DNA of 64,000 bases from NCBI GenBank assembly GCA_030700315.1, contig JAUYJO010000096.1:1-64000 (forward strand), written 5' to 3'. This DNA comes from Gallionella sp. (GTDB lineage Bacteria > Pseudomonadota > Gammaproteobacteria > Burkholderiales > Gallionellaceae). The notes below the pieces were generated by a model. It had not been told where the DNA came from, searched no databases, and saw nothing but the letters and a program-made list of their open reading frames with translations. This document shows positions 53,458 to 62,829 of the stretch, piece by piece (the first letter of the stretch is position 1; the number at the start of each line of letters is the position of its first letter). The position numbers and the translations under genes are program-made.

Positions 53458-54846
53458 ATGGCCGGGATCAATTACCGAGAAAATTTGCGGCATTTTGGGC
53501 AACGGCTCGGGTTGAACGATTTTTTCGACTGGTGGCTTGGCGAATTGTCCGCCCTGCTCAGACAGCTCCTGCCCGGCACATCCCAACCTGCACTGGCGCG
53601 CCAGGTGCTGGTTAAAATCAGCGGCTCTCTGGTCATTTTCTTCCGCGTGGTACACGGGAAAGCGGCCGAAGTGGGGCGGCTGGACATGGCCTCACTGGAA
53701 GCCACCGGGCAAAAACACGCCTTTCAATCCGAATTTAATCGGGTCGCCCCGCAGAAAAGTGAGATCGCGCTATATCTGGCGCAGGAGCAGGTGCTATGCA
53801 AAAAATTATCTTTGCCGCTGGCTGCCGAGGAAAACCTGCGCCAGGTGATCGCTTTTGAAATGGATCGCCATACCCCCTTCAATCCCGGCCAGGTGTATTT
53901 CGACTACCGGATTGTGCGGCGCGACAAGCAGCTTGACATAGCGCTGGCCGTTGCGCCACGCGACACGATCAATGAGCCGTTGCGCCAGCTTGCTGCCTGG
54001 GGGGCGCAGACGGTTGCGGTGCGGGTAGCCGGCGATGCGGGGAATGACACCCCGTGGAATCTGCTCCCCGGCGAACTGCTGCCAAACAGCGGGGGTGCGC
54101 GCCTGCCGCGCCTCAATAGCGCACTGGCGGTCGGCTTGGCGGCTCTGCTCTGCGCCGCGCTGGCATTGCCCATCTGGCAAAAACGGGAGACCGTCCTAGC
54201 GCTGCAGCCCCAGGTGAGCAAGGCTCACGAGCAGGCGGAAGCGGCGGAGAATTTGCGCCGCCAGCTCGAGGCGCTGCTGGCCGAATACAACTACCTGCTC
54301 GACAAAAAACGCGAGTCCCCGCCGGTTGTGGCTGTGCTGGAAGATGTCACGCGCCTCCTGCCGGATGATACCTGGGTGCAGCAGTTCGATCTGAAGGGCA
54401 AGGAAATGCGCATTCACGGGGAGACTGCATCGTCCTCCAAACTGGCCGGTTTGTTCGAGCAGGCGAAAACCCTGCATGATGCCAGTTTCCGCGCGCCGCT
54501 GACCAAAGGCCAGGGGGCGAACAGCGAACGCTTCCAGCTTGCGGCCGAAACCCGCCCCTTGCCGCGCACCGAAACCGAATCACACCCCACCACACCTGCA
54601 TCTCCCGTAGCGCAACCGCAACAACTGCCACAGCCAGTTGCACCGCCAGCGCCGAATCAGGCGGCAGCTCCAGATAGCGCCGGCGCTGCGGCGGCGGCGC
54701 AGAAAAAAAACAAGGATGGCAAGCTGCCTGCCCTGCTCGAAGCGATTAAACCCAAAGCGATAAAACCCGACCCGCAGCCCGCTGCCGCAAAAACCGGGAT
54801 CGAACCAGGCGCTGCCCCGGCTGCCCGCGCGGAGAAGCGACCATGA
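53458..54846 (+). CDS. gspL: T2SS GspL/PilM-PilN-like inner-membrane protein
   Basis: The start ATG at 53458 is five bases after the gspK stop. 462 residues. A cytoplasmic actin-like GspL domain (EIALYLAQEQVLCKKLSLPL, VIAFEMDRHTPFNPGQVYFD) precedes one membrane segment (about 222-240; LAVGLAALLCAALALPI). A PilN-like periplasmic part follows (DVTRLLPDDTWVQQFDLKG). The last 85 residues are a Pro/Ala/Gln/Lys-rich extension beyond the family end (LPQPVAPPAPNQAAAP). It recruits GspE to the membrane. Confidence 0.9.
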   Translation: MAGINYRENLRHFGQRLGLNDFFDWWLGELSALLRQLLPGTSQPALARQVLVKISGSLVIFFRVVHGKAAEVGRLDMASLEATGQKHAFQSEFNRVAPQKSEIALYLAQEQVLCKKLSLPLAAEENLRQVIAFEMDRHTPFNPGQVYFDYRIVRRDKQLDIALAVAPRDTINEPLRQLAAWGAQTVAVRVAGDAGNDTPWNLLPGELLPNSGGARLPRLNSALAVGLAALLCAALALPIWQKRETVLALQPQVSKAHEQAEAAENLRRQLEALLAEYNYLLDKKRESPPVVAVLEDVTRLLPDDTWVQQFDLKGKEMRIHGETASSSKLAGLFEQAKTLHDASFRAPLTKGQGANSERFQLAAETRPLPRTETESHPTTPASPVAQPQQLPQPVAPPAPNQAAAPDSAGAAAAAQKKNKDGKLPALLEAIKPKAIKPDPQPAAAKTGIEPGAAPAARAEKRP

Positions 54847-55424
54847 AAATGCGCACCTTGCCCCCGCAGCAAAGCAGAACACTGGCGCTCTCCCTGTTGC
54901 TGGGATCAATTGTGCTGCTCGGCGCCCTCATTGCCGTGCCGGTGTTTTTAATGAGCCGCCATTATGACCGTGCCATCGAGCAACAGCTCGACTTGTTGAC
55001 GCGCTATTCGCGGATAGGTGCCACCGCGCCCAGCCTGGCACAACAACTCGAGACGCTGAAAGCCAAGGGCACGCGCGGTTTTTTCCTGAAAAGCCCGGTT
55101 CCCGCTTTGGCCGCATCCGAAATGCAGGAAATTGTCAAAGGCATAGCCGAAAGCAACGGCGGAAAAGTCTCCTCCATGCAGATTGCCGAACCCAAGGACG
55201 AAGGCAATTATCGCAAGGTGACGGTCAATATTCAGATGAGCGCCAGAGTCAGCGCCGCACAGAAAATTTTTTACATCCTTGAAACCCAGCGCCCTTATTT
55301 AATGCTGGACAACATCAGCATCCGTGCCACAGCCTGGCAGCCGCAGCGTGATGTGAATGCGCCGGAGCCAGAATTCCTCGTGCAATTTGATGCGGCCGGT
55401 TACGCCGTGCTGGGAGCCAAATAA
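54843..55424 (+). CDS. gspM: T2SS GspM
   Basis: 193 residues: a short cytoplasmic start, one membrane segment (LALSLLLGSIVLLGALIAVP), coiled-coil and a ferredoxin-like periplasmic domain (EMQEIVKGIAESNGGKVSSM). It partners GspL. Overlaps gspL by four bases and ends in the gspN ATG. Confidence 0.88.
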   Translation: MKMRTLPPQQSRTLALSLLLGSIVLLGALIAVPVFLMSRHYDRAIEQQLDLLTRYSRIGATAPSLAQQLETLKAKGTRGFFLKSPVPALAASEMQEIVKGIAESNGGKVSSMQIAEPKDEGNYRKVTVNIQMSARVSAAQKIFYILETQRPYLMLDNISIRATAWQPQRDVNAPEPEFLVQFDAAGYAVLGAK

Positions 55425-56092
55425 TGGCAGGCGCGAAGATGAATCCGGGCATCTGGATGGCGATCATCTGGGGGCTACCTTATCTTGCCCTGGCTGGCGT
55501 GATCGGACTGGAACTGGACTGGGGGCGGCATATCCTCCCGCACCCGCCCGCGCCCAAACCCATACTGGCGGCGCGCGCGGACTACCCGATCCAACCCGAA
55601 TTCACCCTGCCCGCGCTGGAACAGGGCTTTGCCGAAACCACGGCGCGCCCGGTGTTTACCCCCGCCCGCCGCCCGCCGCCGCTTCCCGCGCAGGCGCAAT
55701 CCGCGATGCAAAAAGGCCAGTTTATCCTGCTGGGAGCACTGATCATCCAGGGTAAAAGTATCGCCCTGCTGCGCGAGGTCGCCACCGGAAAATCCACGCG
55801 AGTGGAGCAAGGCAAGGAAATCAAGGGCATTACGGTGGCCAATATTTATCCCGAAAAAGTGCTTCTGACACAGGGCGGCGAAACAGAGGAATTGGTGCTC
55901 AAGATTCAGCCGTCGGCCAAGCAGCCCGCTGCCCCGAAAGTCATGCCGGTTCAACCGCAGGCACAGGCAGCGCCCCAGGCCGCTCCGGGCGCACCGCAAA
56001 ACAGCGCGCCATCTGCCGCCAGCCCCGGCGGCAATGACCCGCAATCGTTAATCAATCGCCGCCGTGCCGCGCGCGGGCTGCCGCCAGTTTGA
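55424..56092 (+). CDS. gspN: T2SS GspN/GspC-like protein (XpsN type)
   Basis: 222 residues. One N-terminal membrane segment (WMAIIWGLPYLALAGVIGL) is followed by a GspC homology-region-like domain: RPVFTPARRPPPL, then FILLGALIIQGKSIALLREV, TGKSTRVEQGKEIKGI and KVLLTQGGETEELVL. The tail is Pro/Gln/Ala-rich. It should link the inner-membrane complex to the secretin, as in Xanthomonas XpsN. A start at 55439 (MNPGIWM) is possible. Confidence 0.82.
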   Translation: MAGAKMNPGIWMAIIWGLPYLALAGVIGLELDWGRHILPHPPAPKPILAARADYPIQPEFTLPALEQGFAETTARPVFTPARRPPPLPAQAQSAMQKGQFILLGALIIQGKSIALLREVATGKSTRVEQGKEIKGITVANIYPEKVLLTQGGETEELVLKIQPSAKQPAAPKVMPVQPQAQAAPQAAPGAPQNSAPSAASPGGNDPQSLINRRRAARGLPPV

Positions 56093-56180
56093 ACATGACG
56101 CAAAACCTGAACATATCAACATGCTCGGAACGGACATTTGTTTATGCGGCAACTTTACGCCGCTATGCCAACCACTTGCG

Positions 56181-56480
56181 TAACGTGAAACTCGCGCAGC
56201 GATTCGTTCGCCTCCTCGCCCGCTTGCGGGAGAGGATTGAGGTGAGGGAAACGGGCATGGCGAGTTTCATTATCAGGGGTGGCCGCTGCCATGCCCGTTA
56301 ACGTGAAACTCGCGCAGCGATTCGTTTGCTCCTTCCCTCGCTTGCGGGGTAACCAGCGACTTGGCTGCGGCCTTTGGCAGCTTAGTCGAATGGCTAGTTG
56401 TTTCATCCAGAAGGTTGGGAAGGGGGAAACGGGCATGGCGAGTTTCATTATCGGGTGTGGCTACTCGCCATGCCCGTTAG
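56181..56480. repeat. two head-to-tail copies of a 120-180-bp element before gspD
   Basis: Copy 1 runs from TAACGTGAAACTCGCGCAGC at 56181 to CATGCCCGTTA at 56300. Copy 2 starts there with the same words and ends TCGCCATGCCCGTTAG at 56480. Each contains GAAACGGGCATGGCGAGTTT, then CATTATC, and a variable G/C hairpin core (CCCGCTTGCGGGAGAGG; CCTCGCTTGCGGGG). Related copies: 52452-52545 (inverse) and part of 44672-44715. It fills the gap between gspN and gspD. Confidence 0.75.
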
Positions 56481-56525
56481 GCAGGGTGACGTGATGGAAA
56501 CTATCGAAAAATGGGAGTCAAGAAT

Positions 56526-58682
56526 ATGAATATCAATCACTGGCTGTTGCCGCTGGCAGTTGTAGCCTTGCTCGGCGGATGCGCCACCCACGGCGAGGTG
56601 AAGAATGGAAAAATCGCCACGCCAGCCAAGTCTCATGCTCTCGGCAACGGTATTGAAAACACTGCTGCCCATAAAAAAGATGGTTTGGCGGAAAAACCCA
56701 AAACTGCCGATACCGAGGAAAATTTCAAGCTGTATCCGGGAACCGGAGTTTTCGTCAAGCCCGCGTCAACGCTGGCTGCTGGCGCAGCAGGCGGCGAAGA
56801 GGTCATGCTCAACTTTGACGGGGCAGACCTGCGCGAAGTGGTCAAGATCGTGCTGGTGGATATCATGAACGAGAGCTACGTCATCGACCCCAGGGTGCAG
56901 GGTACCGTCAACATCCACTCCAGCCATCCGATCAAGCGCAGCGCGCTGCTGCCCACGCTGGAAGCGGTGCTGCGCATGAATGGCGCGTCAATGGTGCGCG
57001 AATCGGACGGCGTGTTCCACGTCACCCCCCTCGCCACGGTAGCAAAGGGCGCATTGACGCCGCAGGTGAGCGACACGAGCAAGCCGTTGCCATCCGGCTA
57101 CAGCGTGCAGATTTTTCCCCTGAAATTTATTTCCGCACGCGAAATGGTCAAAATCCTCGAACCGTTCACTCCCGATGGCGGCATCGTGCGCGTGGACGAT
57201 GCGCGCAACATGCTGTTCCTTGGCGGCAACACCCGGGAACTGCGCCATCTCATGGAAACCATCGACATTTTCGACGTGGACTGGATTGCCGGGATGTCCG
57301 TCGGACTGTTTACGCTCAAAAGCGTCGATGTCAAAACCGCCTTCTCCGAGGTCGAGAAAATTATGGGCGACAAGACTCTGGGCCCGCTGGCGGGTGTGCT
57401 GCGTATCATCCCGATCGAACGCCTGAATGCCCTGCTGGTGATCACACCGCAGCCAAAGTATCTCGAACAGGCACGCGTCTGGGTGGAACGCCTGGATCGC
57501 TCCGGCGCAGGCGACGGCGGAGTGCAGCTTTACGTTTATCAGGTACAGAATGGCGACGCCGTCAAAATGGCAGCCTTGCTCGGGCAAGCATTCAGCAAAC
57601 AAACTTCCCAGAGCGCTGCGCCGCCCTCGCTGGCTCCCGGATTAAAGCCGGCTGAAATCAAATCCCCCGGACAGGCCGAGGGAGGGGTGCAAACGGGAAG
57701 CTCTGCAGGCGTATCCGTGTCGGTCGGCGGAGCGACGCGCATTATCGCGGACAAGGAAAACAACGCCCTGCTGATCCTGTCGACCCCATCGGAATATGAA
57801 CTCATCACCAGTGCGATCCGCAAGCTAGACGTGGTGCCGCGCCAGGTGCTGATCGAGGTGACCATCGCCGAAGTGACCCTGAGCGACGAGTTTTCCTTCG
57901 GCCTGGAATGGTATTTCAGCAACGGCCCCAACCGCAAAGGCTTCCTCGATACCGGCGCTGCGGGCATCTCCCAGTTGAGTCCCGGCTTTTCCTATGCCTG
58001 GCTGGACCCCGCAGGTTCCATCAAGACCGTGCTGAACGCCATGGCCGCCAACTCCAAGCTGAACATCATCGCCTCGCCCCATATCATGGTATCGGACAAC
58101 CATACCGCCAAAATTCAGGTTGGCGACCGGGTGCCCACGGTGAGCCAGACCCAGGCGCTGGCGACCGCAATCGCCACGACGGGAACAACCGGCGTGATCA
58201 GTTCCGTGCAGTATCTCGACACTGGCATCATGCTGTCCGTGACACCGCATATCAATGCCGGCGGCCTGGTCACCATGGAGATCAGCCAGGAAGTCAGCAA
58301 CGCCTCCAAAACGGTGACCTCCGGCATCGACTCGCCCACCATCAGCAAGCGCTCGGCGCAAAGCACGGTCACGGTGCAGGCGGGCGAAACCATGGTGCTG
58401 GGTGGACTGATCAGCGACAAAAAATCCGATGCCAGCAGCGGGCTGCCGTACCTTTCCGAAATTCCCGTGCTGGGCGCGCTGTTTGGTGCGCAGAATAAAA
58501 AAGATGACCGCACCGAACTGGTCATGCTGATTACCCCCAAGCTGGTGGCAAACTCACAGCAAGCGCGCGAAATTACCAGCGAGTTCCGCAAAAAAATGGG
58601 CAACGTGACGCTGGATTCTGCGAAAAATACCGACGCACGCGATAATAGCGGCACGGGAGAAATAGAACGCGAAGGGCAATAA
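56526..58682 (+). CDS. gspD: T2SS outer-membrane secretin GspD
   Basis: The start at 56526 gives a lipoprotein signal (MNINHWLLPLAVVALLGGCA); 56511 adds five residues. 718 residues. N-domains: VMLNFDGADLREVVKIVLVD, DPRVQGTVNIHSSHPI and VDDARNMLFLGGNTRELRHL. Secretin core: VLIEVTIAEVTLSDEFSFGL, SPHIMVSDNHTAKIQVGDRV and GETMVLGGLISDKKS, ending VMLITPKLV. It forms the outer-membrane gate. The lipoprotein anchor suggests self-piloting or Lol sorting. Possible co-transcription with the cargo-like gene 48 bases downstream. Confidence 0.95.
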   Translation: MNINHWLLPLAVVALLGGCATHGEVKNGKIATPAKSHALGNGIENTAAHKKDGLAEKPKTADTEENFKLYPGTGVFVKPASTLAAGAAGGEEVMLNFDGADLREVVKIVLVDIMNESYVIDPRVQGTVNIHSSHPIKRSALLPTLEAVLRMNGASMVRESDGVFHVTPLATVAKGALTPQVSDTSKPLPSGYSVQIFPLKFISAREMVKILEPFTPDGGIVRVDDARNMLFLGGNTRELRHLMETIDIFDVDWIAGMSVGLFTLKSVDVKTAFSEVEKIMGDKTLGPLAGVLRIIPIERLNALLVITPQPKYLEQARVWVERLDRSGAGDGGVQLYVYQVQNGDAVKMAALLGQAFSKQTSQSAAPPSLAPGLKPAEIKSPGQAEGGVQTGSSAGVSVSVGGATRIIADKENNALLILSTPSEYELITSAIRKLDVVPRQVLIEVTIAEVTLSDEFSFGLEWYFSNGPNRKGFLDTGAAGISQLSPGFSYAWLDPAGSIKTVLNAMAANSKLNIIASPHIMVSDNHTAKIQVGDRVPTVSQTQALATAIATTGTTGVISSVQYLDTGIMLSVTPHINAGGLVTMEISQEVSNASKTVTSGIDSPTISKRSAQSTVTVQAGETMVLGGLISDKKSDASSGLPYLSEIPVLGALFGAQNKKDDRTELVMLITPKLVANSQQAREITSEFRKKMGNVTLDSAKNTDARDNSGTGEIEREGQ

Positions 58683-58729
58683 CGCCGGCCAAGCCAGGCG
58701 CAACAGCCCGTGCGGCAGAGGAGGAGAAT

Positions 58730-59209
58730 ATGCGTAAATTCGGATACTTTCTGGCACTGCTGATCGGCATCACAGTCACGCTTCCCTCTCAGGCGCCCAC
58801 CCTTTCTCAAGCGACCTGCGCGGCGTATCTTGCCAATAACACCAACCCCGCCGGCATCCCCTCTGTTTCAGGACCCGGTGTTGCCGTTTCTATGGCAGCC
58901 AATCTCCCGTGGCCCAATTCGCATTTCTACACCGCTGACGCGGAAGAATGCTCATACCTGAAACAACTCGAGGCTACCATTCCAGCAACCGAGAAACGAT
59001 GGAATTTCGAAAGCATGGATTTTTCCACAACCGCGCCGACCAACAGCCTATGCCCCGATGGAACGACACCCATCTACCACGCCTACAATAACGGATTCGC
59101 ACGCAGTATCGACAGCAACCACCGCATCACCAGCAACACAACCGCCCTGCAAGAGTTCGCAGCACGCGGCTGGATCGATGAGGGCGTGGTCATGTGCGCG
59201 CCACAGTGA
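58730..59209 (+). CDS. secreted DUF5648-type repeat protein
   Basis: 159 residues with a signal peptide (FGYFLALLIGITVTLPSQA). The mature part follows the DUF5648 pattern: NSHFYTADAEECSYLKQL, KRWNFESMDF, then PIYHAYNNGFARSIDSNHR and WIDEGVVMCAP. Such units appear in secreted lipases and surface proteins. The gene starts 47 bases after gspD, which marks it as a likely T2SS substrate or accessory protein. The N-terminal third lacks the full first half-repeat. Confidence 0.78.
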   Translation: MRKFGYFLALLIGITVTLPSQAPTLSQATCAAYLANNTNPAGIPSVSGPGVAVSMAANLPWPNSHFYTADAEECSYLKQLEATIPATEKRWNFESMDFSTTAPTNSLCPDGTTPIYHAYNNGFARSIDSNHRITSNTTALQEFAARGWIDEGVVMCAPQ

Positions 59210-59271
59210 AATTACAGGTTTTTCAATAGTGCTTGTTTTTTGCATCACTCATTTATTTATGCCCGGACCAG

Positions 59272-59390
59272 TTATTCCATTTCTCCTTCAATAGGAAAAT
59301 AATCCGTAGGTCGGGCTTCGCACGACATCTTTATCCGGCGGGTAGAACCCGCCCTACGATATTGCTCTATTGATAGGGAATTGAAATTAA
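59272..59390. mobile_element. miniature element (family B), copy 3
   Basis: Left end AGTTATTCCATTTCTCCTTC, right end GCTCTATTGATAGGGAATTG, with the same core hairpins as copies 1 and 2. One internal stem is weakened (GGGCTTCGCACGAC). It lies between the two DUF5648-type genes, just before the ribosome binding site of the second. Confidence 0.75.
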
Positions 59391-59408
59391 ACGCAAAGGA
59401 GAGGAAGC

Positions 59409-61412
59409 ATGAAATTACAGAAAATCTGGCTACCATGCGTGGCCGGGATGTGGGTGGGTATCACACCTATGGCTTATGCGTTGGATTCCATCACAGTCTA
59501 CGAGTTTTACCATGCCGGGCTGGATCATTATTTCCGCACTGCCGATACAGGCGAGGCTGCGGCCATCGACAATGGTGCTGCGGGGCAGGGCTGGAGCCGC
59601 ACCGGCGATGACTTCCTCGCCTATTCCGCCACCGCCACATCCGGCAACGCCGTTCCGGTTTGCCGCTTTTATGGTTCGATGTCGCCCGGCCCGAATTCGC
59701 ATTTCTACACCGCCAGCCAGGAAGAGTGTGACAGCCTCAAGGCGCTTCAGCTAATCACCCCTGACAGCGAGAAACGCTGGAATTATGAAGGGCTGGCTTT
59801 TGCCATCGCACTGCCGGCGACCGGCGTCTGTCCGTCAGGCTACACCTCCATTTACCGTCTCTACAACAATGGGTTTTCCAGGGGCGAAGATTCGAATCAT
59901 CGCTATACCAGCCTGACTGGCGAATACCAGAGGCTGCAATCGGCGGGCTGGGACGGCGAAGGTGTTGTGATGTGTTCACCTTCATCGTCATCGCTCTCAC
60001 CGCCCGTGAATGTCGCCGTGACCAACGCTGGCAGCCAAACGGTCGGCAGCAGCACGTTTTCTTCATCGACCCAGTTGGTCGTGTCGTGGGCGGCGCCAAC
60101 GGATTACACGGTGGATCATTATGCGATCAGCGCGTCCGAGACGGTCGGCAATACCAGCCTCAGCTACAGTGCGGCGGCAAGCGGCACCTCTGCCACCTTG
60201 ACCGGACTGAAGTCTGGCACGAGCTACAGCGTGGTGGTCTCCGCCTGCAAGGATGCCGCGTGTGCCGAAGCGGGCAGCGCGGCGGCGGTGTCCGGCACAA
60301 CCTCCGAAGAGTATTGGCAGATTCAGGGAACAGGAAATACATGGAACACGGCCATGGAAGTCATTTCCGACAGCAACACGAAGGCCTGGGCTTTCGTATA
60401 TGGTCCCGGTGCCGGTGGAGGCTTGGATGGAACGGCAAAGCTTTTTTATGACCCTGATTTTTCTGATCCGGCACAGAAAGGAGTGAAGATCGGATATACA
60501 ACTTCAGCCGCCACTATCAATCCCTCCTCCGTGAGCTCGTTCGCCCCAGCCACCGGTTACGGATTAAGATATAAAGGTTCGAATAACTACGAGCTTGCAA
60601 CGTCACAGCCTGTGCCGCTTTCTTCGGCAATGGGCAGTAAAATTCGCCTGTTTTTTGAATTTTCCTACATAGGCCCGGGGAACAAAGTCGGTATTTACTA
60701 CCTAGACAGCCAGGATGGCTACACAGGTTTAGATTACAACAGAGGCAGCGCCACTGTCTGCTCCACCGATGCCGAATTCGCTGTGGGTGGCGATTGTGCG
60801 CCCACACTTGCCGTTGGAAGCAGTTCGCAGGAATTTACAGGGATTGACTCCGCCAGGCAGTTTAAAATCGGTTACCCGATCCTCAACGATTGGAGTTGGG
60901 ATGGAGATGCAGGCACTTTTATGTTGTTTTCAATGAACACGGCAGCGGGAGCTTGCGCGTCGGATATAAGCGGTGTCGGACACGCGCAGTGGAATGGAAG
61001 CGCGTGGACCATTTCCAACACAGCGGGTTGCCCGAAATATTGGAAAAACATGCAGGCGCCCGTGCCAATCCACCTGGGCGGCGTCAGATATAAAATGTAT
61101 TACGGCAACACCAATCCGGATGATGCAACATGCACCGCCTCCTCTCCCGTACCGGGCACCAAGAAAGTTCTTTACGCCGATGGCGCCATTTCAGGAAACG
61201 CCACAACCGTGGAATACGAGGATTGGGAGACAATGGCAAGTCAAAGGGACATTACCTTCCTTTGGCCCGATGGCACTGAAGTGGACAGTTGCAGCGAGAA
61301 GAAAATGGATGATTTCGTAGTATATATGCCGACCCTGTCAACGGACTTCCAAGTCATGTACATGGTTAACGAAAATCTGTGGGTCGCTATGGCTGTGCTT
61401 CTAAATCCGTAG
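59409..61412 (+). CDS. secreted DUF5648 / fibronectin III protein with uncharacterised C-terminal domain
   Basis: 667 residues. Signal peptide (about 1-25, ending MAYA). DUF5648 domain (about 27-192): VYEFYHAGLDHYFRTAD, PNSHFYTASQEECDSL, YRLYNNGFSRGEDSNHR and WDGEGVVMCSP. A fibronectin III domain follows (about 197-290; WAAPTDYTVDHYAISAS, TLTGLKSGTSYSVVVSAC). The remaining 370 residues (from EYWQIQGTGNTWNTAMEV) are rich in Gly, Ser, Tyr and Asp, with GGVRYKMYYGN, which hints at a beta-propeller or carbohydrate-binding type surface domain; no family assigned. Its place after the T2SS operon suggests cargo. Confidence 0.8.
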   Translation: MKLQKIWLPCVAGMWVGITPMAYALDSITVYEFYHAGLDHYFRTADTGEAAAIDNGAAGQGWSRTGDDFLAYSATATSGNAVPVCRFYGSMSPGPNSHFYTASQEECDSLKALQLITPDSEKRWNYEGLAFAIALPATGVCPSGYTSIYRLYNNGFSRGEDSNHRYTSLTGEYQRLQSAGWDGEGVVMCSPSSSSLSPPVNVAVTNAGSQTVGSSTFSSSTQLVVSWAAPTDYTVDHYAISASETVGNTSLSYSAAASGTSATLTGLKSGTSYSVVVSACKDAACAEAGSAAAVSGTTSEEYWQIQGTGNTWNTAMEVISDSNTKAWAFVYGPGAGGGLDGTAKLFYDPDFSDPAQKGVKIGYTTSAATINPSSVSSFAPATGYGLRYKGSNNYELATSQPVPLSSAMGSKIRLFFEFSYIGPGNKVGIYYLDSQDGYTGLDYNRGSATVCSTDAEFAVGGDCAPTLAVGSSSQEFTGIDSARQFKIGYPILNDWSWDGDAGTFMLFSMNTAAGACASDISGVGHAQWNGSAWTISNTAGCPKYWKNMQAPVPIHLGGVRYKMYYGNTNPDDATCTASSPVPGTKKVLYADGAISGNATTVEYEDWETMASQRDITFLWPDGTEVDSCSEKKMDDFVVYMPTLSTDFQVMYMVNENLWVAMAVLLNP

Positions 61413-61522
61413 CATTGCGAGCGAAAATGATCTGGGGCGAGCCTTGCGTCTGGCTGTTAAGAATAGTGTCCCGCCAATTTTGTGAGCGTATTATTTCGAC
61501 CTGAGCCGTTGATTAAGTCAAA

Positions 61523-61864
61523 TTACATAGACAGAATAAAGTCAACCAGAACCTTGCGGTTCACTTCGGTGAGCAATGACTCGGGGTAGCCGGGCATTTC
61601 CCGGTTGATCCATGCTCCGCTACCGCCATTGGCGATTTTGTTCATCAGGTGCGCTTCGGCATCCGGATTGTTTCTGTATCGCTCGGCTACATTCTCCCAT
61701 GACGGGCCCAGCAGATTCTTGCCGGTTTGGTGGCACATGAAGCAGCCGGTTCTGTCCGCCAATTGCCACTCGGTAGCCTTGGCGGCATATTCCTTGGGCA
61801 CTTTCGGCTGGCAGCCGCTCAGCGCAATCAACAGCGATGCCAGCAAGATGTTTCGAGTACTCAT
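61523..61864 (-). CDS. small class I cytochrome c, probable lipoprotein
   Basis: The start ATG at 61862-61864 gives 113 residues: MSTRNILLASLLIALSGCQP, a lipoprotein-type signal with LSGC, then haem motif CFMCH near residue 40 and GPSWENVAERYRN, with a probable methionine ligand in NREMPGYPES. It resembles cytochrome c-551/c8 electron carriers. Separate from its neighbours; 61413-61522 holds nothing clear. Confidence 0.87.
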   Translation of the reverse strand: MSTRNILLASLLIALSGCQPKVPKEYAAKATEWQLADRTGCFMCHQTGKNLLGPSWENVAERYRNNPDAEAHLMNKIANGGSGAWINREMPGYPESLLTEVNRKVLVDFILSM

Positions 61865-61917
61865 GATGTTCCCTGTCCAGGCTTTCTGATTTTCCAAGCT
61901 TTCTTGTTTTAAAGTAA

Positions 61918-62829
61918 CTACAGCGGTTCGGCGCGGTATTCAACGACAAGAGTGTGTCGGGTTCCCGCCGCGACATGCACCGCATTGTCGATAGCATTGG
62001 CCGATTCCACGCACAGCATTTCGCGCCAGCCATCCGGTTGTCCCAGATCGCCCATCCTGTCGGCTTTTGCCGTCCACGGTGTCCACACGATAGTTGAAAG
62101 GCTGCCGGATTTGGCAACATGAATGCGCCGCTTCAGCGCGTCGTCCTCAATCGTGCATTCTGCGGCGGTATTGATGTATACGCGGTCGGTCTCTCCCGCA
62201 AACCGAATTATGCCATCTTGCTTTTTGAGCGTCGAGCCGCCCGCCTTGTCCCAGTAAGCGCAATCCGCCAGGCCGGTCACCTGTGCCGCACCGATGTCGC
62301 CGATACGAAAATAGGTATGCAGCGCTTCGCCGATTACAAAATCGGCTGCCCCGGTATTTTCGGTGCATAGCTCCATACGCAACGTCTCGCCGACGCTCAC
62401 GGTCAGCTCAAGCCGCGCATCGTGCGGCCAGTGCGCGCGTGTTTTTTTGCTCTCGACCAGGCGCAGCGTCAGTCGCGTCGCACCGCTCGGTTCAATACTG
62501 GATTCAATTACTTTCCAAGGTGTGGTGCGCGCATAGCCGTGCGCTGGAAAGCCCGGCTCGGCAGCATGTGCGCCGAACCATGGCCAGCATACCGGCACGC
62601 CGCCGCGTATCGACTTGCCCGCCGCCAATTGCGCGTCGCGCGACAGCCACACCACCGGCACGGCCTGGCTTTTGGGTTGCCAAGCCATCAGGTGCGCACC
62701 CTGCAAACACAGCGTTGCGCTCGCCTGCGGGTTGTCGATTTCCGCGACGACCAAGCCGCTATCATCCTCATGGAAAGCCAGTTGCCCGGCGATGCCGAAT
62801 TGCGCGTTCAATTGCTGTGCGCTGGTCAT
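61918..62829 (-). CDS. D-hexose-6-phosphate mutarotase (YeaD-type aldose epimerase)
   Basis: 303 residues in a galactose-mutarotase-like beta-sandwich: [55 protein letters not shown], with the catalytic histidine in GYAR-type context and a later [10 protein letters not shown]. It interconverts anomers of glucose-6-phosphate. Overlaps ilvD's end by four bases (ATGA). Confidence 0.92.
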   Translation of the reverse strand: MTSAQQLNAQFGIAGQLAFHEDDSGLVVAEIDNPQASATLCLQGAHLMAWQPKSQAVPVVWLSRDAQLAAGKSIRGGVPVCWPWFGAHAAEPGFPAHGYARTTPWKVIESSIEPSGATRLTLRLVESKKTRAHWPHDARLELTVSVGETLRMELCTENTGAADFVIGEALHTYFRIGDIGAAQVTGLADCAYWDKAGGSTLKKQDGIIRFAGETDRVYINTAAECTIEDDALKRRIHVAKSGSLSTIVWTPWTAKADRMGDLGQPDGWREMLCVESANAIDNAVHVAAGTRHTLVVEYRAEPL

